DNA of 47,551 bases, taken from positions 1-47,551 of the forward strand of contig CANHJG010000028.1 in NCBI GenBank assembly GCA_947461205.1. The letters run 5' to 3'. The DNA comes from Opitutia bacterium (GTDB lineage: Bacteria > Verrucomicrobiota > Verrucomicrobiia > Opitutales > Opitutaceae). Each line of letters opens with the position of its first letter. Within the stretch, counting starts at the first letter, position 1. Made by a program: the position numbers and the translations under genes. This document shows, piece by piece, positions 1-9,496 of this stretch. The notes beneath the pieces were generated by a model. That model was not told the DNA's origin. It did not search any database and saw nothing but the letters and a program-made list of their open reading frames with translations.

Positions 1-809
1 AGCCGCAGGAGTTCGCCGACCTGCGGGGCGGTCTTGTCGGCGGCGACGGTCGGGAGGGAAAGATTCAACGTCGTGAGTTTCAGGTTACGGCGCAGTTTTT
101 CGGCCTCGGCGGCCACCGGCTCCCGGAAGCGTTCCGGTTTCAGCTCCGCGGCGTGGGCAATGATCGCCTCCAGGCTCCCCCACTCCGCCAGCCATTTCGC
201 GGCCGTCTTCGGGCCAACGCCGTTGATGCCGGGGATGTTGTCGGAGGTGTCGCCGACCAAGGCGAGGTATTCGGCGATTTGCGCGGGCGGGACGCCAAAT
301 TTTTCCGTCACGCCCGCCGCGTCGAGCAGGCGCCAGCCGAGCTTCGGATTCGCGGTCGGCGGCGGAAGCATCATCTTGATTTTATCCCCGACGATTTGGG
401 CAAAATCTTTGTCGCTGCTCACGATGATGACCTCGTGACCGACGCTGGCGAACGCGACCGCCTGGGCGGCGAGGAGGTCGTCGCTTTCGACGCCCGACTG
501 CTCGATCCCGACGAGGCCCATCGCGCGGGTCAGGAGTTTGACGGGTTCGATCTGTTTTTGCAGGGCCTCCGGCATCTCCTCGCGATGCGCCTTGTAGTCG
601 GGATGGAGCGCGAGCCGATCTTGCGCGCCGTCGAGATCGAAAAACACGAGGGTGGCCTCGGGTTTTTCCTGGTCGGCGAGCTTCCAGAGCGACTTGACCC
701 AGCCGTGTAGCGCGCCGGTGGGGAAACCGTCGGCGCGGGTGAGCTCCGGCAGCGCAAAATAGCAGCGGTAAATGAGATTGAAGCCGTCAACGAGGAGCCA
801 TTTGGACAT
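1..809 (-). CDS. 5'-3' exonuclease (PolA N-terminal type), cut by window edge
   Basis: The reading frame starts at ATG 809 and runs off the left edge, giving the first 269 residues. It shows the FEN/PolA 5'-nuclease fold: D8 in the first strand (WLLVDGFNLIYR), FFDLDG at 56-61, the acidic cluster ESDD at 108-111, SSDKDF at 131-136, and the metal and helix-3-turn-helix region GDTSDNIPGINGVGPKTA at 186-203. These residues bind the two metal ions and double-stranded DNA in this family, so the nuclease looks active. It would remove RNA primers or flaps during replication and repair in the cytoplasm. Because the C-terminus is missing, I cannot tell a full DNA polymerase I from the stand-alone exonuclease that many bacteria also carry. 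The leader just before the ATG is pyrimidine-rich, without a Shine-Dalgarno sequence. Confidence 0.88.
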   Translation of the reverse strand, partial: MSKWLLVDGFNLIYRCYFALPELTRADGFPTGALHGWVKSLWKLADQEKPEATLVFFDLDGAQDRLALHPDYKAHREEMPEALQKQIEPVKLLTRAMGLVGIEQSGVESDDLLAAQAVAFASVGHEVIIVSSDKDFAQIVGDKIKMMLPPPTANPKLGWRLLDAAGVTEKFGVPPAQIAEYLALVGDTSDNIPGINGVGPKTAAKWLAEWGSLEAIIAHAAELKPERFREPVAAEAEKLRRNLKLTTLNLSLPTVAADKTAPQVGELLR

Positions 810-818
810 GGGAAGATC

Positions 819-859
819 GGATGGATTGCTTCGTCGCCGCACTCCTCGCAATGACAAAG
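819..859. repeat. Dispersed short repeat of the TTGCTTCGTCGC...CGCAATGACA type
   Basis: Between the exonuclease start and the giant Ig gene lies a stretch with TTGCTTCGTCGCC followed by CTCCTCGCAATGACAAAG. Its ends (TTGC and GCAA) are complementary and can close an imperfect hairpin. From memory, nearly identical short interspersed sequences occur in many unrelated bacterial genomes and are often mistranslated as small proteins reading CHCEECGDEAI or similar. The rest of 860-1043 shows no gene; it is very GC-rich. I did not see a second copy in the window. Confidence 0.5.
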
Positions 860-1043
860 GGCGAGCCGAGAGCCGGCCGGGGAGCGCATCTCCCTTTCTG
901 GCCAGCACCGCCCGAGGATGGGGCCGGCCGCTCCGCGGGCGGCAAATGGGAGAGGCGTGGGCGACGGAGCCGCGCGCGGAGCGCACGGCCCACCCGGCAC
1001 CGGACCCGCCACGAAACGGAGATGCGCAGACCCGGCCCTCCGC

Positions 1044-4000
1044 TTACGGATCGATGTCGTAGACTTCCACGATGCCGATGCCGGTCGTGTTGTTGACGCC
1101 GCTCAGCTGGACGGTGTAGGCCCCGGGCGGAAGCATCACGATCATGGCCGCATCGCTGCTGCCGTTCGCGAGGGCGAAGGCCCCGCCGGAGACCGCGGCG
1201 GCGGCAATCACGGCCGCATCGTCGCCGGTGGACCAATTATCGTTGGTGCGCAGGGTGATTCCGGCGGCATCCTTGAGCGTGAGGAACGGGTCGGCGAGGA
1301 GCGCGTTTTGACCGATGCCGAAGCGATTCAGCGTGGGGCCCACGCCGCGGAGGAGAACGCGGCGGGAGGTCGTGCCGTTAATCACGAAGCCGGCGATCAG
1401 GACGTTGGCTCCGGTGCCCACTTCGCCGCGCGTGGCGACGTTGGTGGCGCGCGGGCTCGTGGCGGCGACGTTGCCCGGCGTGGCGTCATAGACCTCGATG
1501 AGGACGACGCCGGAGCTGTTGGCGTTGGGTCCGGTGGCCTGCACGGTGTAGCTGCCGACGGGCAGAGTCGCGAGGACGGCGGCGTCCTGCGAGCCCACGG
1601 CGAGCGGGAAGGTCCCGACGCGCGTGGTGGCCTGTTGGAGGGCGGTGACCGCCGTCGTATTGGCGGCCGGGGTGGCGCTCTGCGTGCTCCAATTATCGTT
1701 GGTCAGGATGCGCGCGCCGGCGGCGTTGAAAACCTCGAGCGAGGGGTTGTTGAGGACGCCGGCGACATTGAGGTTCAGCGGCGGGCCGTTGAGGGCGGGG
1801 CCGACCACGCGGATGAGCATCTGGCGGGTCTGGTTGGGCGGTGAGCCCGCCGGCGCGGCAACCACGAAGCCGCCGATCAGCGCCTGGTTGCCGCCGTTGG
1901 TGACGCCTCGCGTCGAGATATTGCTGACGCGGGTGGGTGCGTTGGAGAGCGTGAGCGTCGCGGGATCGCTGGTCGCGGAGCCGGCGGTCGTCGTGACGAC
2001 GACGGTGTAGGTCCCGACCCGGCTGGTATCCACATTGGTGAAACTCAAGGTGGCGGTGGTGGCGTTGGCGATCGGCGTGCCGTTGAAAAGCCACTGGTAG
2101 AGGATCGGCGGGGCCCCGACGGCCTCGACCGTGAAGATGGCCCCGGAGCGCGGATTCACCACGAGAGACTGCGGATGCTTCACGAAGGTCACGTAGCGGT
2201 AGGCGTAGAGCGTATCCTTCAAGACGGCGTCCACGCGGGCGGCGTCGTCGGGCAACTTCACGAGCGCGTCGATGCGGATGGCGATGGCGTCGGTGATGGC
2301 CTTGGCGGTGAGTTCCGTCGGCGTCGGCGGACGATCGATTTGGTAATAAAGGGCGGCGGCGCGGGCCTTGGCGATCAACGCGGCATTGCCCGAGTTGGTA
2401 TTCGTGATGAACTCGGCGAGGGCGGCGGGCAGGCCGACGGCGTTGTAGCCGCGCCCGAGGGAAAGGGACAACACGTTATTGCTGCGGAACTGGACGTTTT
2501 GCAGCTGATCCGGTGCCGGGAGGCCGGCGGCGCGCCAGAGGCTGGCGATGTAAATATCGGCCGGGAGTACGCTGGTCGGGCTGTTCAGAAGCGCGGTCGT
2601 CGGCACAACTCCGTATTTCAGGAAATACTCGTTCGAAAAGAGGATTGAATTGATGCCGTTCGACAGGCCCGCATTGCGGGTCGTGCTCAGCAGGGCCGTG
2701 TAATTCGTCGGAGTCGGCCACTGCCCCATCAGCACCCAGTAGGCGGCGAGGAGGTTGACCGGGGCGACGAAGCCCGGCTGCGTCATCAGATCGGTGACAA
2801 TCTTGGAGCGGGTGATGGTGCCGGCGGCGAGCTGGTCGGCGAGGTCGGCGATCACGAGCGGGTTGTTGTTCGTGGTGTTCGCAATGTCCGAGTAGGATTG
2901 GAGGATGAACGAGGTGTCGTCCTGGATCGGATTGTTGCGGCGAACGGTGACATTGATCGGAGCGGCGACCGCGGTGTTGGCCGGACTGGAATTATCGGTG
3001 GCCACGGCGGAGATCGTGAAGGTTCCGGAGGTCGTCGGCGTCCAGTTGACCAGGTAGCTGTTGTTGGCATTGCCGCTGGTGCCGAGGCTCACGCCGTTGG
3101 CGAAATACTGGACGTTGACGGTGCCGTCGGTGTCGCGGGCGTTGGCGGTGAACTGCATCTGGCGGCCGGTGGCCACGGAATTGGGCGTCGCCGTGATCGT
3201 GGTAAACGTGGGCGCGAGGCTCGTCGCGGCGACGATGTTGATGAAGCTGGTCGGGGACGCGGCGACGTTGTCCGAGTTGTCGCGGACCAGCGCGACGATT
3301 TCGGTGAAGCCGAGCGGGACGCCAACGAACGAGGCGCTGAGACGCCACGTGTTGGTGAGCTGGTCACGGGCCGCAAAGCCGATGCTGTTGCGGTTGAGAT
3401 AGAATTCCACGCTCGAGACGCCGCCGTCGGAATCGAGGGCGGTCGCGGTGAGATTGGCCGTGGAGGCGGAACTGACGGTATTCGAGACCGAGATGGAGAC
3501 CGTCGGGCCAATGCCCACGAGGTTGTTCACGACGACGCGGCGCGACACGGTGCTGGTCGCGGTCGGCGAGCTGCCGACGACGGACGAGGAGACCACGGTG
3601 TAGGTATCGGCCAGGGTGGGTGTCCAGATGGCGCGATAGGTGGTCGTGGTGCCGACGCGCGTAGCGTTGATCGTGGTGCGTTGGCCGGTGGTGGCGGAGG
3701 CGATGAACTGCACGGTGGGCACCTGGGTGATGTTCGCACCCACGGCGGTCGCTTCGAGGAAGACGGGCGCGCCGACGGTGGTCGTGGTGTTGTTGTTCGT
3801 CGGACTGACCAACTGGGTGCTCGGGGCCGGAATGGCGGTGACGTTCAACGTCACCACCGGGGTGGAGACGGCGGTGTTGCCGGAATCGTCGGTCGCGACG
3901 ACGTAGAGGTTGTAATTGCCGGCGACGGACGGGGTGTAGGTAACGAGGCTCGGGCTCTGGGGATTGCCGATGGCGCCGCTGGCCGCCGAGCCGTTCGCGA

Positions 4001-7000
4001 AGAGCTGCAGGCTGGTGACGGTGCCGTCGCTGTCGACCGGCGTCGCGATCATGAAGAACGGAGTCCCGATCGTGACCGTGTTGGCGCCGCCGCCGACGGC
4101 GAAGGATTGGAGGGTGACGGAGGGCGGCGAACTGATGGAGGGCGAGAGGTTGATGAGCACCGGCGTCGGATTAGTCGCCGTCGGCGCGGGGAAGATCGTC
4201 TGGTTGCCGTTGCTGTCGCGGGCGATCACGTAGAGATTAATGGGATACCGTCCGGTGGTCTCGTTGATCGTCAGGCCAGAGAGATCGTAGGCGCTGAAGT
4301 CGAAGGTGCGGCGGTAGACGCTGGTCAACTGCTCACGGGAGCCGGTGCCGATGCTGACGTCGTTGAGGAAAAACTCGACGCTGGTGATCGTGGCGTTGCT
4401 GCCCGGGGTCGCGTTGACGCTGAAGTTCACCGTCGAGAAACTCTGGATGATTGCCCCGTTACCGGGAGAAATGGCCGAGAGCGTGGGGGGGGCACCAACG
4501 GGGTTGGCGACATTGACGTTGAGCACCACGGGGGTCGTCGCGCTGAAGGAGTTGGTATCGGTGACGCGTGCCGTGATCTGGTGGGGGCCGAGCTGGGCTA
4601 GCGTGGGCGTCCACTGGAAGCTGTAGATGCTGCCGCCGGCGGCGGTCGGCGTGAGACGGGTGCCGACCTGCTGGCCGTCGACGAGGAATTCGACGAGGAA
4701 GACGCTCGCGCCGGTGCCGGCGGTGGCGGTGGCGGTGATGGTGAACGGCACGAGGGGGGTCGCGCGGGCCGTGACGTTGGTGCTGGGCGACGAGATGAAG
4801 ATTGAGGGCGTGCCGAACGCGGCGGTGAGGTTGACCGAATTGGAGACGGTGGTGTTGCCGCGGTCGTCGGTCGCGATGGCGTCGAGCGCGTGGCCGCCCG
4901 GGGTCGTCGGGGTGTAATTGGTCGCGAAATTGGTCGGAGGCGCGATGGGGCTGCCGACGGGGTTGCCGTTGGCGTAGAACTGGACGTTGGCGATGGAGCC
5001 GCCGACCGCAACGGCCGAGGCCGCGAGGGTGACCGCGGTGTTGGGGACGACGGTGGTGTTGGCGGTCGGCGTCAGGAGGCGCAGCGTGGGCGGGGCGCCG
5101 ACGGCCTCGGTGACGTTGAAAGTATAATACACATCGCGCGAGAGGCCGCCGTTGTCGGTGGCGCGGGCGGTGAGGACGTAGATGCCGGGCGCGGTCGGCG
5201 CGGTGAACCGGTAGCTGTAGGGCGCGGTGACCTTCTCGCCGACCTTGGTGGTGCCGTTGATGAAAAATTCGACGCGGGTGATCGCGCGGCCGGCGACGGC
5301 GGCGTTCACCGTGGCGACAACGTTGCGCGTGGCCCCGGCGGGCAGCGTGGTGCCGGTCGCGGCATTGATGCCAGGCGTGACACCGAGGGCGATCGTGGGC
5401 GCGGAATTGTCAGTGACGGTGACGTTGGCGGCGGCGGAGACGGTGGCGTTGGTCTTGTCGTCCGTAGCGATGGCGACGATCGAGGCAGGACCGATGGCGG
5501 TGGGGGTCCACGCCGTACTCCAGATGCGGTTGGCGAGAGCGGTGCCAGGCAGGAGGATACCGTTGGCGAAAACTTCGACGCGGGAGATCGTGCCGTCGGT
5601 GTCGGCCGCGATCACGTTGACGGTGGTCACAAAGCCCGACGTGGCAAAGGCGCCGTCGGTGGGCGTGAGGACGCGCACGGTGGGCGCCGAACCGATGGCG
5701 GCGACGAAGGTGACGGCGACGGCGTTGGACGTCGTGGTCAGGCCGCTATTGTCGGTGACGATGGCGGTGAACTGGTGGGCGCCGACGTCGGTGCTCGCGA
5801 CGTAGTTCAAGGTGTAGGGCGCGACGCCGTCGGTGCCGAGCAGCACGCCGTCGAGGTAGAAGTCGACGCGGTCGACGACGCCATCGTCGGCGGTGGCGGC
5901 GACGAGCATGCGGGAGGAGCCGACGGGCACGACCAGACTGCCGCCGCCGCCGACCATCGAAAGGGTGATCGTAGGGGTGCCGGCGGGGTTCACGATGATC
6001 GGCACGGAGACGGCGGTCGTCGTGACGTTGTTCGAATCGGTGACGCGGGCCGACAGATTGGGCGCGCCCGCAGCGGTGGGGAGCCACGCGATGCTATAGG
6101 GCGAGCTGGTGTCCGTGCCGATGAGTGTGGTGTCAGCGTAGAAATCGACCTTGGTAATGCTGCCGCTGGAGCCGGGAGCGGCGCTGGCGGTGATCGTGAC
6201 CGGCGCGCCGACGACGGCGTTGGAGCCGGCGATGGGGGCGGTGATCGAGATCGCCGGGAGAGAGATGGCGCTGACGTTGACGTTGATTCCGGTAGAATCC
6301 GCGGTGTTGCCATTGCTGTCGGTCACCCGGGCGAAAATCGAATGCAGACCCGCGGGAGCAGCGACCCACGAGACGGCATACGGTGCGACGGTATCGAGGG
6401 CCCCGACCTGGTTGCCATCGACGAAGAACGCGACGCTGGCGACGGTGGCGGGAGCACTGGCACTGGCGGAGGCCGAGAGCGTGACCGTGGCGTTGCCGGT
6501 CAGATTGGCGTTGGCAGCGGGGGCCGTCATCGAGACGGACAGCCCGGAGGCGGCGACGGTGACGCTGACCGCAGTCGAGTTGACGACGGCGTTGTTGGAA
6601 TCGGTCACACGGGCGGTAAGCGAAACCGCGCCGGTGGCCGTGGGCGTCCAGTTAAACGTGAAGGGTGCGGTCGTCGAACTGCCGAGGAGCGTCGAGCCCG
6701 AGAGAAAATCAACCCGGGTAATTGTCGCGGCCGACCCGGGAGTGGCGTTGGCACTGAGGGTCGTAGCCGTGTTGACGGTGAGAACGGAACTGGGGATCGG
6801 TGTCGTCAATGACACCGTCGGGAGGGAGTTGCCCACCGTGACCGAAACCGCAGACGACGTGGCGGTGACGGCGGCCGAGTCGAGCACTTGCGCGGACAGG
6901 GCGACCACGCCCGCGGCGGCCGGCGTCCACGCGACGGTGTAAGGGGCGGAGGTGACGGGCACGCCAATCTGGGTCGCCCCGGCAAAGAAAGTGACGGAGG

Positions 7001-9470
7001 TGACAGTATTACCGAGGCTCGCGGCGGGCGAGGCCGTGACATTGACCGCCGTGCCGACGGTCGCGGTGGAGTTGTTGGCCGGGGCGGTGAGCGACACGGA
7101 GGTGGCGGTGTTCGCCGTGACCGTCACGGGCGCCGAGGTCACCGAGTTGCTGAAGGAATCGATCACCCGGGCCGTAACGGAGAAATTACCGGAGGTACTG
7201 GGAATCCATGTGACCGAATAAGGCGCGGTCGTATCAGTGCCGACAATGGTGGTGCCCACGAGGAACTGAACCTGGGCCACCGTGCCGCCCGCAGCGGACG
7301 TGGCATTGGCGCTGAGCGTGACGTTGCTGCCGACCGTGAAGACGGAGCCCGCGGCGGGAGCGGTGACCGACACGGTGGCGGTGGCCGCCGCAGCGACGGT
7401 GACACTCACGGCCGCCGAGGTAACAGTCGCGCCGTTGGAGTCGGTGACGCGGGCGGTCAACGAAACCGCGCCGGTGCCAGAGGGCGTCCAATTTACAGAA
7501 TAGACCGGACCGGCGGAGGTATCGATGAGCGTCGCCCCGGCGAAGAAATCGACCTTGGTCACGGTCCCGGAAGGAGCGACCGGGGTGGCGGTGATCGCGA
7601 CCACGGTGCCGGCAGTAACGGTCGATCCGGCCGTCGGCGCGGTGATCGAAACCGAGGGCGCGGTCACCAATACGTTGACGATACTCGATGTGGCGCTGAC
7701 GCCGTTAGAGTCGGTGACCTTGGCGGTGAGGGCCGTGATCCCGGCGGTGGTCGGCGTCCAGTCGAAAGAATAGGGAACGGTCAGATCAGTGCCGACGATG
7801 GTGGTACCGACGAGGAAATCCACGCGGCTGACGGTGGCGCCGCCGTTGGCGGTCGCGGTGGCGGTGAGCGTGGTCGCGGCGGCGAGAGCGAGGTTGGCGC
7901 CGGCGGCGGGAGCCGTAAGCGACACGGTGGGAACAGCGGCTGCGACCGTGACACTGACGGCGGACGACGTAGTCGTCGTGCCGTTGGAATCCGTAACCCG
8001 CGCCGTCAACGAGACGGTACCGGTCGCGGTGGGCGTCCAATCGAAGGAATAGGGGAACGTGGTATCGGTGCCGAGGACCGTGGTGCCCGAGAGGAATTGA
8101 ACCTGCGTGATCGCGGCACCCGTGCCTGGCGTGGCAGTTGCGGACAGCGGCGTGACGGTATTTACGCCAACACTACTGGGAGCAGTCAGGGAAATGGTGG
8201 GGGCGGCCGCGGAGACGGTAACGTTGACGGCGCTGGAGGTCACGACGACGCCGGCGGAGTCAGTCACCCGGGCCGTGAGCACCGACGTGCCGATGGTGGC
8301 GGGCGACCACGAAAACGAGTAAGGAGCCGTCGTATCGGTGTTGAGTACGACCCCATTCTCCAAGAATTCAACTTGGTTCACCGCAGCGCCGGGGCTTGCG
8401 GTCGCCGTGGAGCTCAACGTCGTCGCGACGCCGATGGTGGCGGTCGTGCCGGCGGTGAGCGAGACGGTCGGGAGGGCGGCGACGGCCGTGACATTATAGG
8501 GAATCGCGGAGAGCGTGGAGTTGCCCTTGTCGTCGGTCGCCGAGGCGCGGAGGGAATAGACTTTGGCAACCGTCGGAGTCCACGAAACCGAATAGGGCGC
8601 GGTCAGATCGGTGCCGATGGGATCGCCGTCGGCGAAAAACGTTACGCCGCCGCCGGTGGTGCTCGGAATAAATCCGTCGGCGTCGCTGGCGTTGGCGGAG
8701 ACGGTGACAGTGGAGCCGGTCGCGACAAAGCTGCTGGCGGACGGGGCTGTGAGATTGACGGTCGGCGCGGCGCCGACGGCGGAGCTCACGTTCAAATTGA
8801 TCGTGGTCGAATCGAAGGTCGTGACGCCGTCGCTGGCGGTGGCGCGGGCGAGCAGCGTATGGGCGCCGCCGCCAGCCGTGACCGTGTAGGCGACGTTGTA
8901 AGGCGCCTGGGTCGCGGTGCCGAGGACGGCGGCCGCGCCCAAGGGATCGAGGATGAAGTCGACCTTCTGGACGATGCTGTCCGACATGGACGCGCTCGAG
9001 CGCAAGAAGAGCTGAGAACCGGCGGTGACCGTTGAATTGTTGGACGGAGCGCTGAGCGTCGCGACCCGGATCGCGGTGACCGAGACCACACTGCTGATGG
9101 TCGCCGTGTTGGTCGACGCGCCGGCGCCGGTGGTGATCGCCGAAGTATCGGTGACCGTGGCACTGATCGTGAAGGTGCCGATCGAGGTGGGCAGCCAGTT
9201 GACGACGTAGGGCGCGGAACCGGTGGCGATGCCGATGCTCGTGCCGTTGACGGTCACGGCGACCTGCGAGAGGGTCGAACCGGCCGTAGGGGCGGCGGTG
9301 ACACTGATGTTCAGACCGGCGGGCGTCGAGACGAGGGCGACGGGCGAGCCCGTCGCCGGGAACGCACCCGGCGTAAAAGAGATGGTGGGGGTGGCGAGGG
9401 CGAAGGGCGCGGCGAGCACCGCGACCAAGGTCGCGGCGGCTGCGAGGGATCGCCGTAGAATCGTTTTCAT
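1044..9470 (-). CDS. Giant secreted multi-Ig-like-domain protein, 2808 aa
   Basis: The chosen start is ATG 9470 (MKTILRRSLAAAATLVAVLA), a clear Sec signal peptide, with GGAGG seven bases upstream; an in-frame start at 9500 would put ten extra residues before the signal. Residues from about 25 to 2170 are some 20 to 22 tandem Ig-like modules of about 90-105 residues, each with recurring segments such as APYSFSWTPT and LTARVTDSNG. After that come a helical region resembling DUF4214 (about 2180-2400), one more Ig domain of a different type (YQWLFNGTPI), and two copies of a beta-rich C-terminal module containing RVVGPALN or RGVGPTLN, NDNWST and EVYD. Such proteins are extracellular adhesins or fibres in Verrucomicrobiota. 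It starts 26 bp after the secretin stop, so it is probably the last gene of that operon and may be exported or displayed by it. The exact partner or ligand is unknown. No sortase motif or PEP-CTERM is visible. Confidence 0.85.
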   Translation of the reverse strand: MKTILRRSLAAAATLVAVLAAPFALATPTISFTPGAFPATGSPVALVSTPAGLNISVTAAPTAGSTLSQVAVTVNGTSIGIATGSAPYVVNWLPTSIGTFTISATVTDTSAITTGAGASTNTATISSVVSVTAIRVATLSAPSNNSTVTAGSQLFLRSSASMSDSIVQKVDFILDPLGAAAVLGTATQAPYNVAYTVTAGGGAHTLLARATASDGVTTFDSTTINLNVSSAVGAAPTVNLTAPSASSFVATGSTVTVSANASDADGFIPSTTGGGVTFFADGDPIGTDLTAPYSVSWTPTVAKVYSLRASATDDKGNSTLSAIPYNVTAVAALPTVSLTAGTTATIGVATTLSSTATASPGAAVNQVEFLENGVVLNTDTTAPYSFSWSPATIGTSVLTARVTDSAGVVVTSSAVNVTVSAAAPTISLTAPSSVGVNTVTPLSATATPGTGAAITQVQFLSGTTVLGTDTTFPYSFDWTPTATGTVSLTARVTDSNGTTTTSSAVSVTVAAAVPTVSLTAPAAGANLALAAATTLTATATANGGATVSRVDFLVGTTIVGTDLTVPYSFDWTPTTAGITALTAKVTDSNGVSATSSIVNVLVTAPSVSITAPTAGSTVTAGTVVAITATPVAPSGTVTKVDFFAGATLIDTSAGPVYSVNWTPSGTGAVSLTARVTDSNGATVTSAAVSVTVAAAATATVSVTAPAAGSVFTVGSNVTLSANATSAAGGTVAQVQFLVGTTIVGTDTTAPYSVTWIPSTSGNFSVTARVIDSFSNSVTSAPVTVTANTATSVSLTAPANNSTATVGTAVNVTASPAASLGNTVTSVTFFAGATQIGVPVTSAPYTVAWTPAAAGVVALSAQVLDSAAVTATSSAVSVTVGNSLPTVSLTTPIPSSVLTVNTATTLSANATPGSAATITRVDFLSGSTLLGSSTTAPFTFNWTPTATGAVSLTARVTDSNNAVVNSTAVSVTVAASGLSVSMTAPAANANLTGNATVTLSASASASAPATVASVAFFVDGNQVGALDTVAPYAVSWVAAPAGLHSIFARVTDSNGNTADSTGINVNVSAISLPAISITAPIAGSNAVVGAPVTITASAAPGSSGSITKVDFYADTTLIGTDTSSPYSIAWLPTAAGAPNLSARVTDSNNVTTTAVSVPIIVNPAGTPTITLSMVGGGGSLVVPVGSSRMLVAATADDGVVDRVDFYLDGVLLGTDGVAPYTLNYVASTDVGAHQFTAIVTDNSGLTTTSNAVAVTFVAAIGSAPTVRVLTPTDGAFATSGFVTTVNVIAADTDGTISRVEVFANGILLPGTALANRIWSTAWTPTAIGPASIVAIATDDKTNATVSAAANVTVTDNSAPTIALGVTPGINAATGTTLPAGATRNVVATVNAAVAGRAITRVEFFINGTTKVGEKVTAPYSYRFTAPTAPGIYVLTARATDNGGLSRDVYYTFNVTEAVGAPPTLRLLTPTANTTVVPNTAVTLAASAVAVGGSIANVQFYANGNPVGSPIAPPTNFATNYTPTTPGGHALDAIATDDRGNTTVSNSVNLTAAFGTPSIFISSPSTNVTARATPLVPFTITATATAGTGASVFLVEFLVDGQQVGTRLTPTAAGGSIYSFQWTPTLAQLGPHQITARVTDTNSFSATTPVVLNVNVANPVGAPPTLSAISPGNGAIIQSFSTVNFSVNATPGSNATITSVEFFLNDVSIGTGSREQLTSVYRRTFDFSAYDLSGLTINETTGRYPINLYVIARDSNGNQTIFPAPTATNPTPVLINLSPSISSPPSVTLQSFAVGGGANTVTIGTPFFMIATPVDSDGTVTSLQLFANGSAASGAIGNPQSPSLVTYTPSVAGNYNLYVVATDDSGNTAVSTPVVTLNVTAIPAPSTQLVSPTNNNTTTTVGAPVFLEATAVGANITQVPTVQFIASATTGQRTTINATRVGTTTTYRAIWTPTLADTYTVVSSSVVGSSPTATSTVSRRVVVNNLVGIGPTVSISVSNTVSSASTANLTATALDSDGGVSSVEFYLNRNSIGFAARDQLTNTWRLSASFVGVPLGFTEIVALVRDNSDNVAASPTSFINIVAATSLAPTFTTITATPNSVATGRQMQFTANARDTDGTVNVQYFANGVSLGTSGNANNSYLVNWTPTTSGTFTISAVATDNSSPANTAVAAPINVTVRRNNPIQDDTSFILQSYSDIANTTNNNPLVIADLADQLAAGTITRSKIVTDLMTQPGFVAPVNLLAAYWVLMGQWPTPTNYTALLSTTRNAGLSNGINSILFSNEYFLKYGVVPTTALLNSPTSVLPADIYIASLWRAAGLPAPDQLQNVQFRSNNVLSLSLGRGYNAVGLPAALAEFITNTNSGNAALIAKARAAALYYQIDRPPTPTELTAKAITDAIAIRIDALVKLPDDAARVDAVLKDTLYAYRYVTFVKHPQSLVVNPRSGAIFTVEAVGAPPILYQWLFNGTPIANATTATLSFTNVDTSRVGTYTVVVTTTAGSATSDPATLTLSNAPTRVSNISTRGVTNGGNQALIGGFVVAAPAGSPPNQTRQMLIRVVGPALNGPPLNLNVAGVLNNPSLEVFNAAGARILTNDNWSTQSATPAANTTAVTALQQATTRVGTFPLAVGSQDAAVLATLPVGSYTVQATGPNANSSGVVLIEVYDATPGNVAATSPRATNVATRGEVGTGANVLIAGFVINGTTSRRVLLRGVGPTLNRFGIGQNALLADPFLTLKDAAGITLRTNDNWSTGDDAAVIAAAAVSGGAFALANGSSDAAMIVMLPPGAYTVQLSGVNNTTGIGIVEVYDIDP
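2950..9395 (-). repeat. Tandem Ig-like module array inside the giant gene
   Basis: Within the giant gene a coding unit of about 270-300 bp recurs roughly 20 times. The DNA encoding the (A/T)RVTDS segment recurs near 6039, 6601, 7440, 7710, 7987 and 8260, that is about every 275 bases in the 7440-8260 part. Modules in the centre (aa about 330-1000) are most alike, while those towards both ends have diverged, which suggests recent amplification in the middle. It is a protein-domain repeat, not a CRISPR array, since there are no short identical repeats with unique spacers. Confidence 0.8.
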
Positions 9471-9496
9471 GGATGGGCCTCCGGGTGGTCGGTTGC

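Noticed and set aside
1044-9470. CRISPR-like or satellite repeat
   Set aside because: The repeats are coding, about 275-300 bp and diverged, with no spacer structure.
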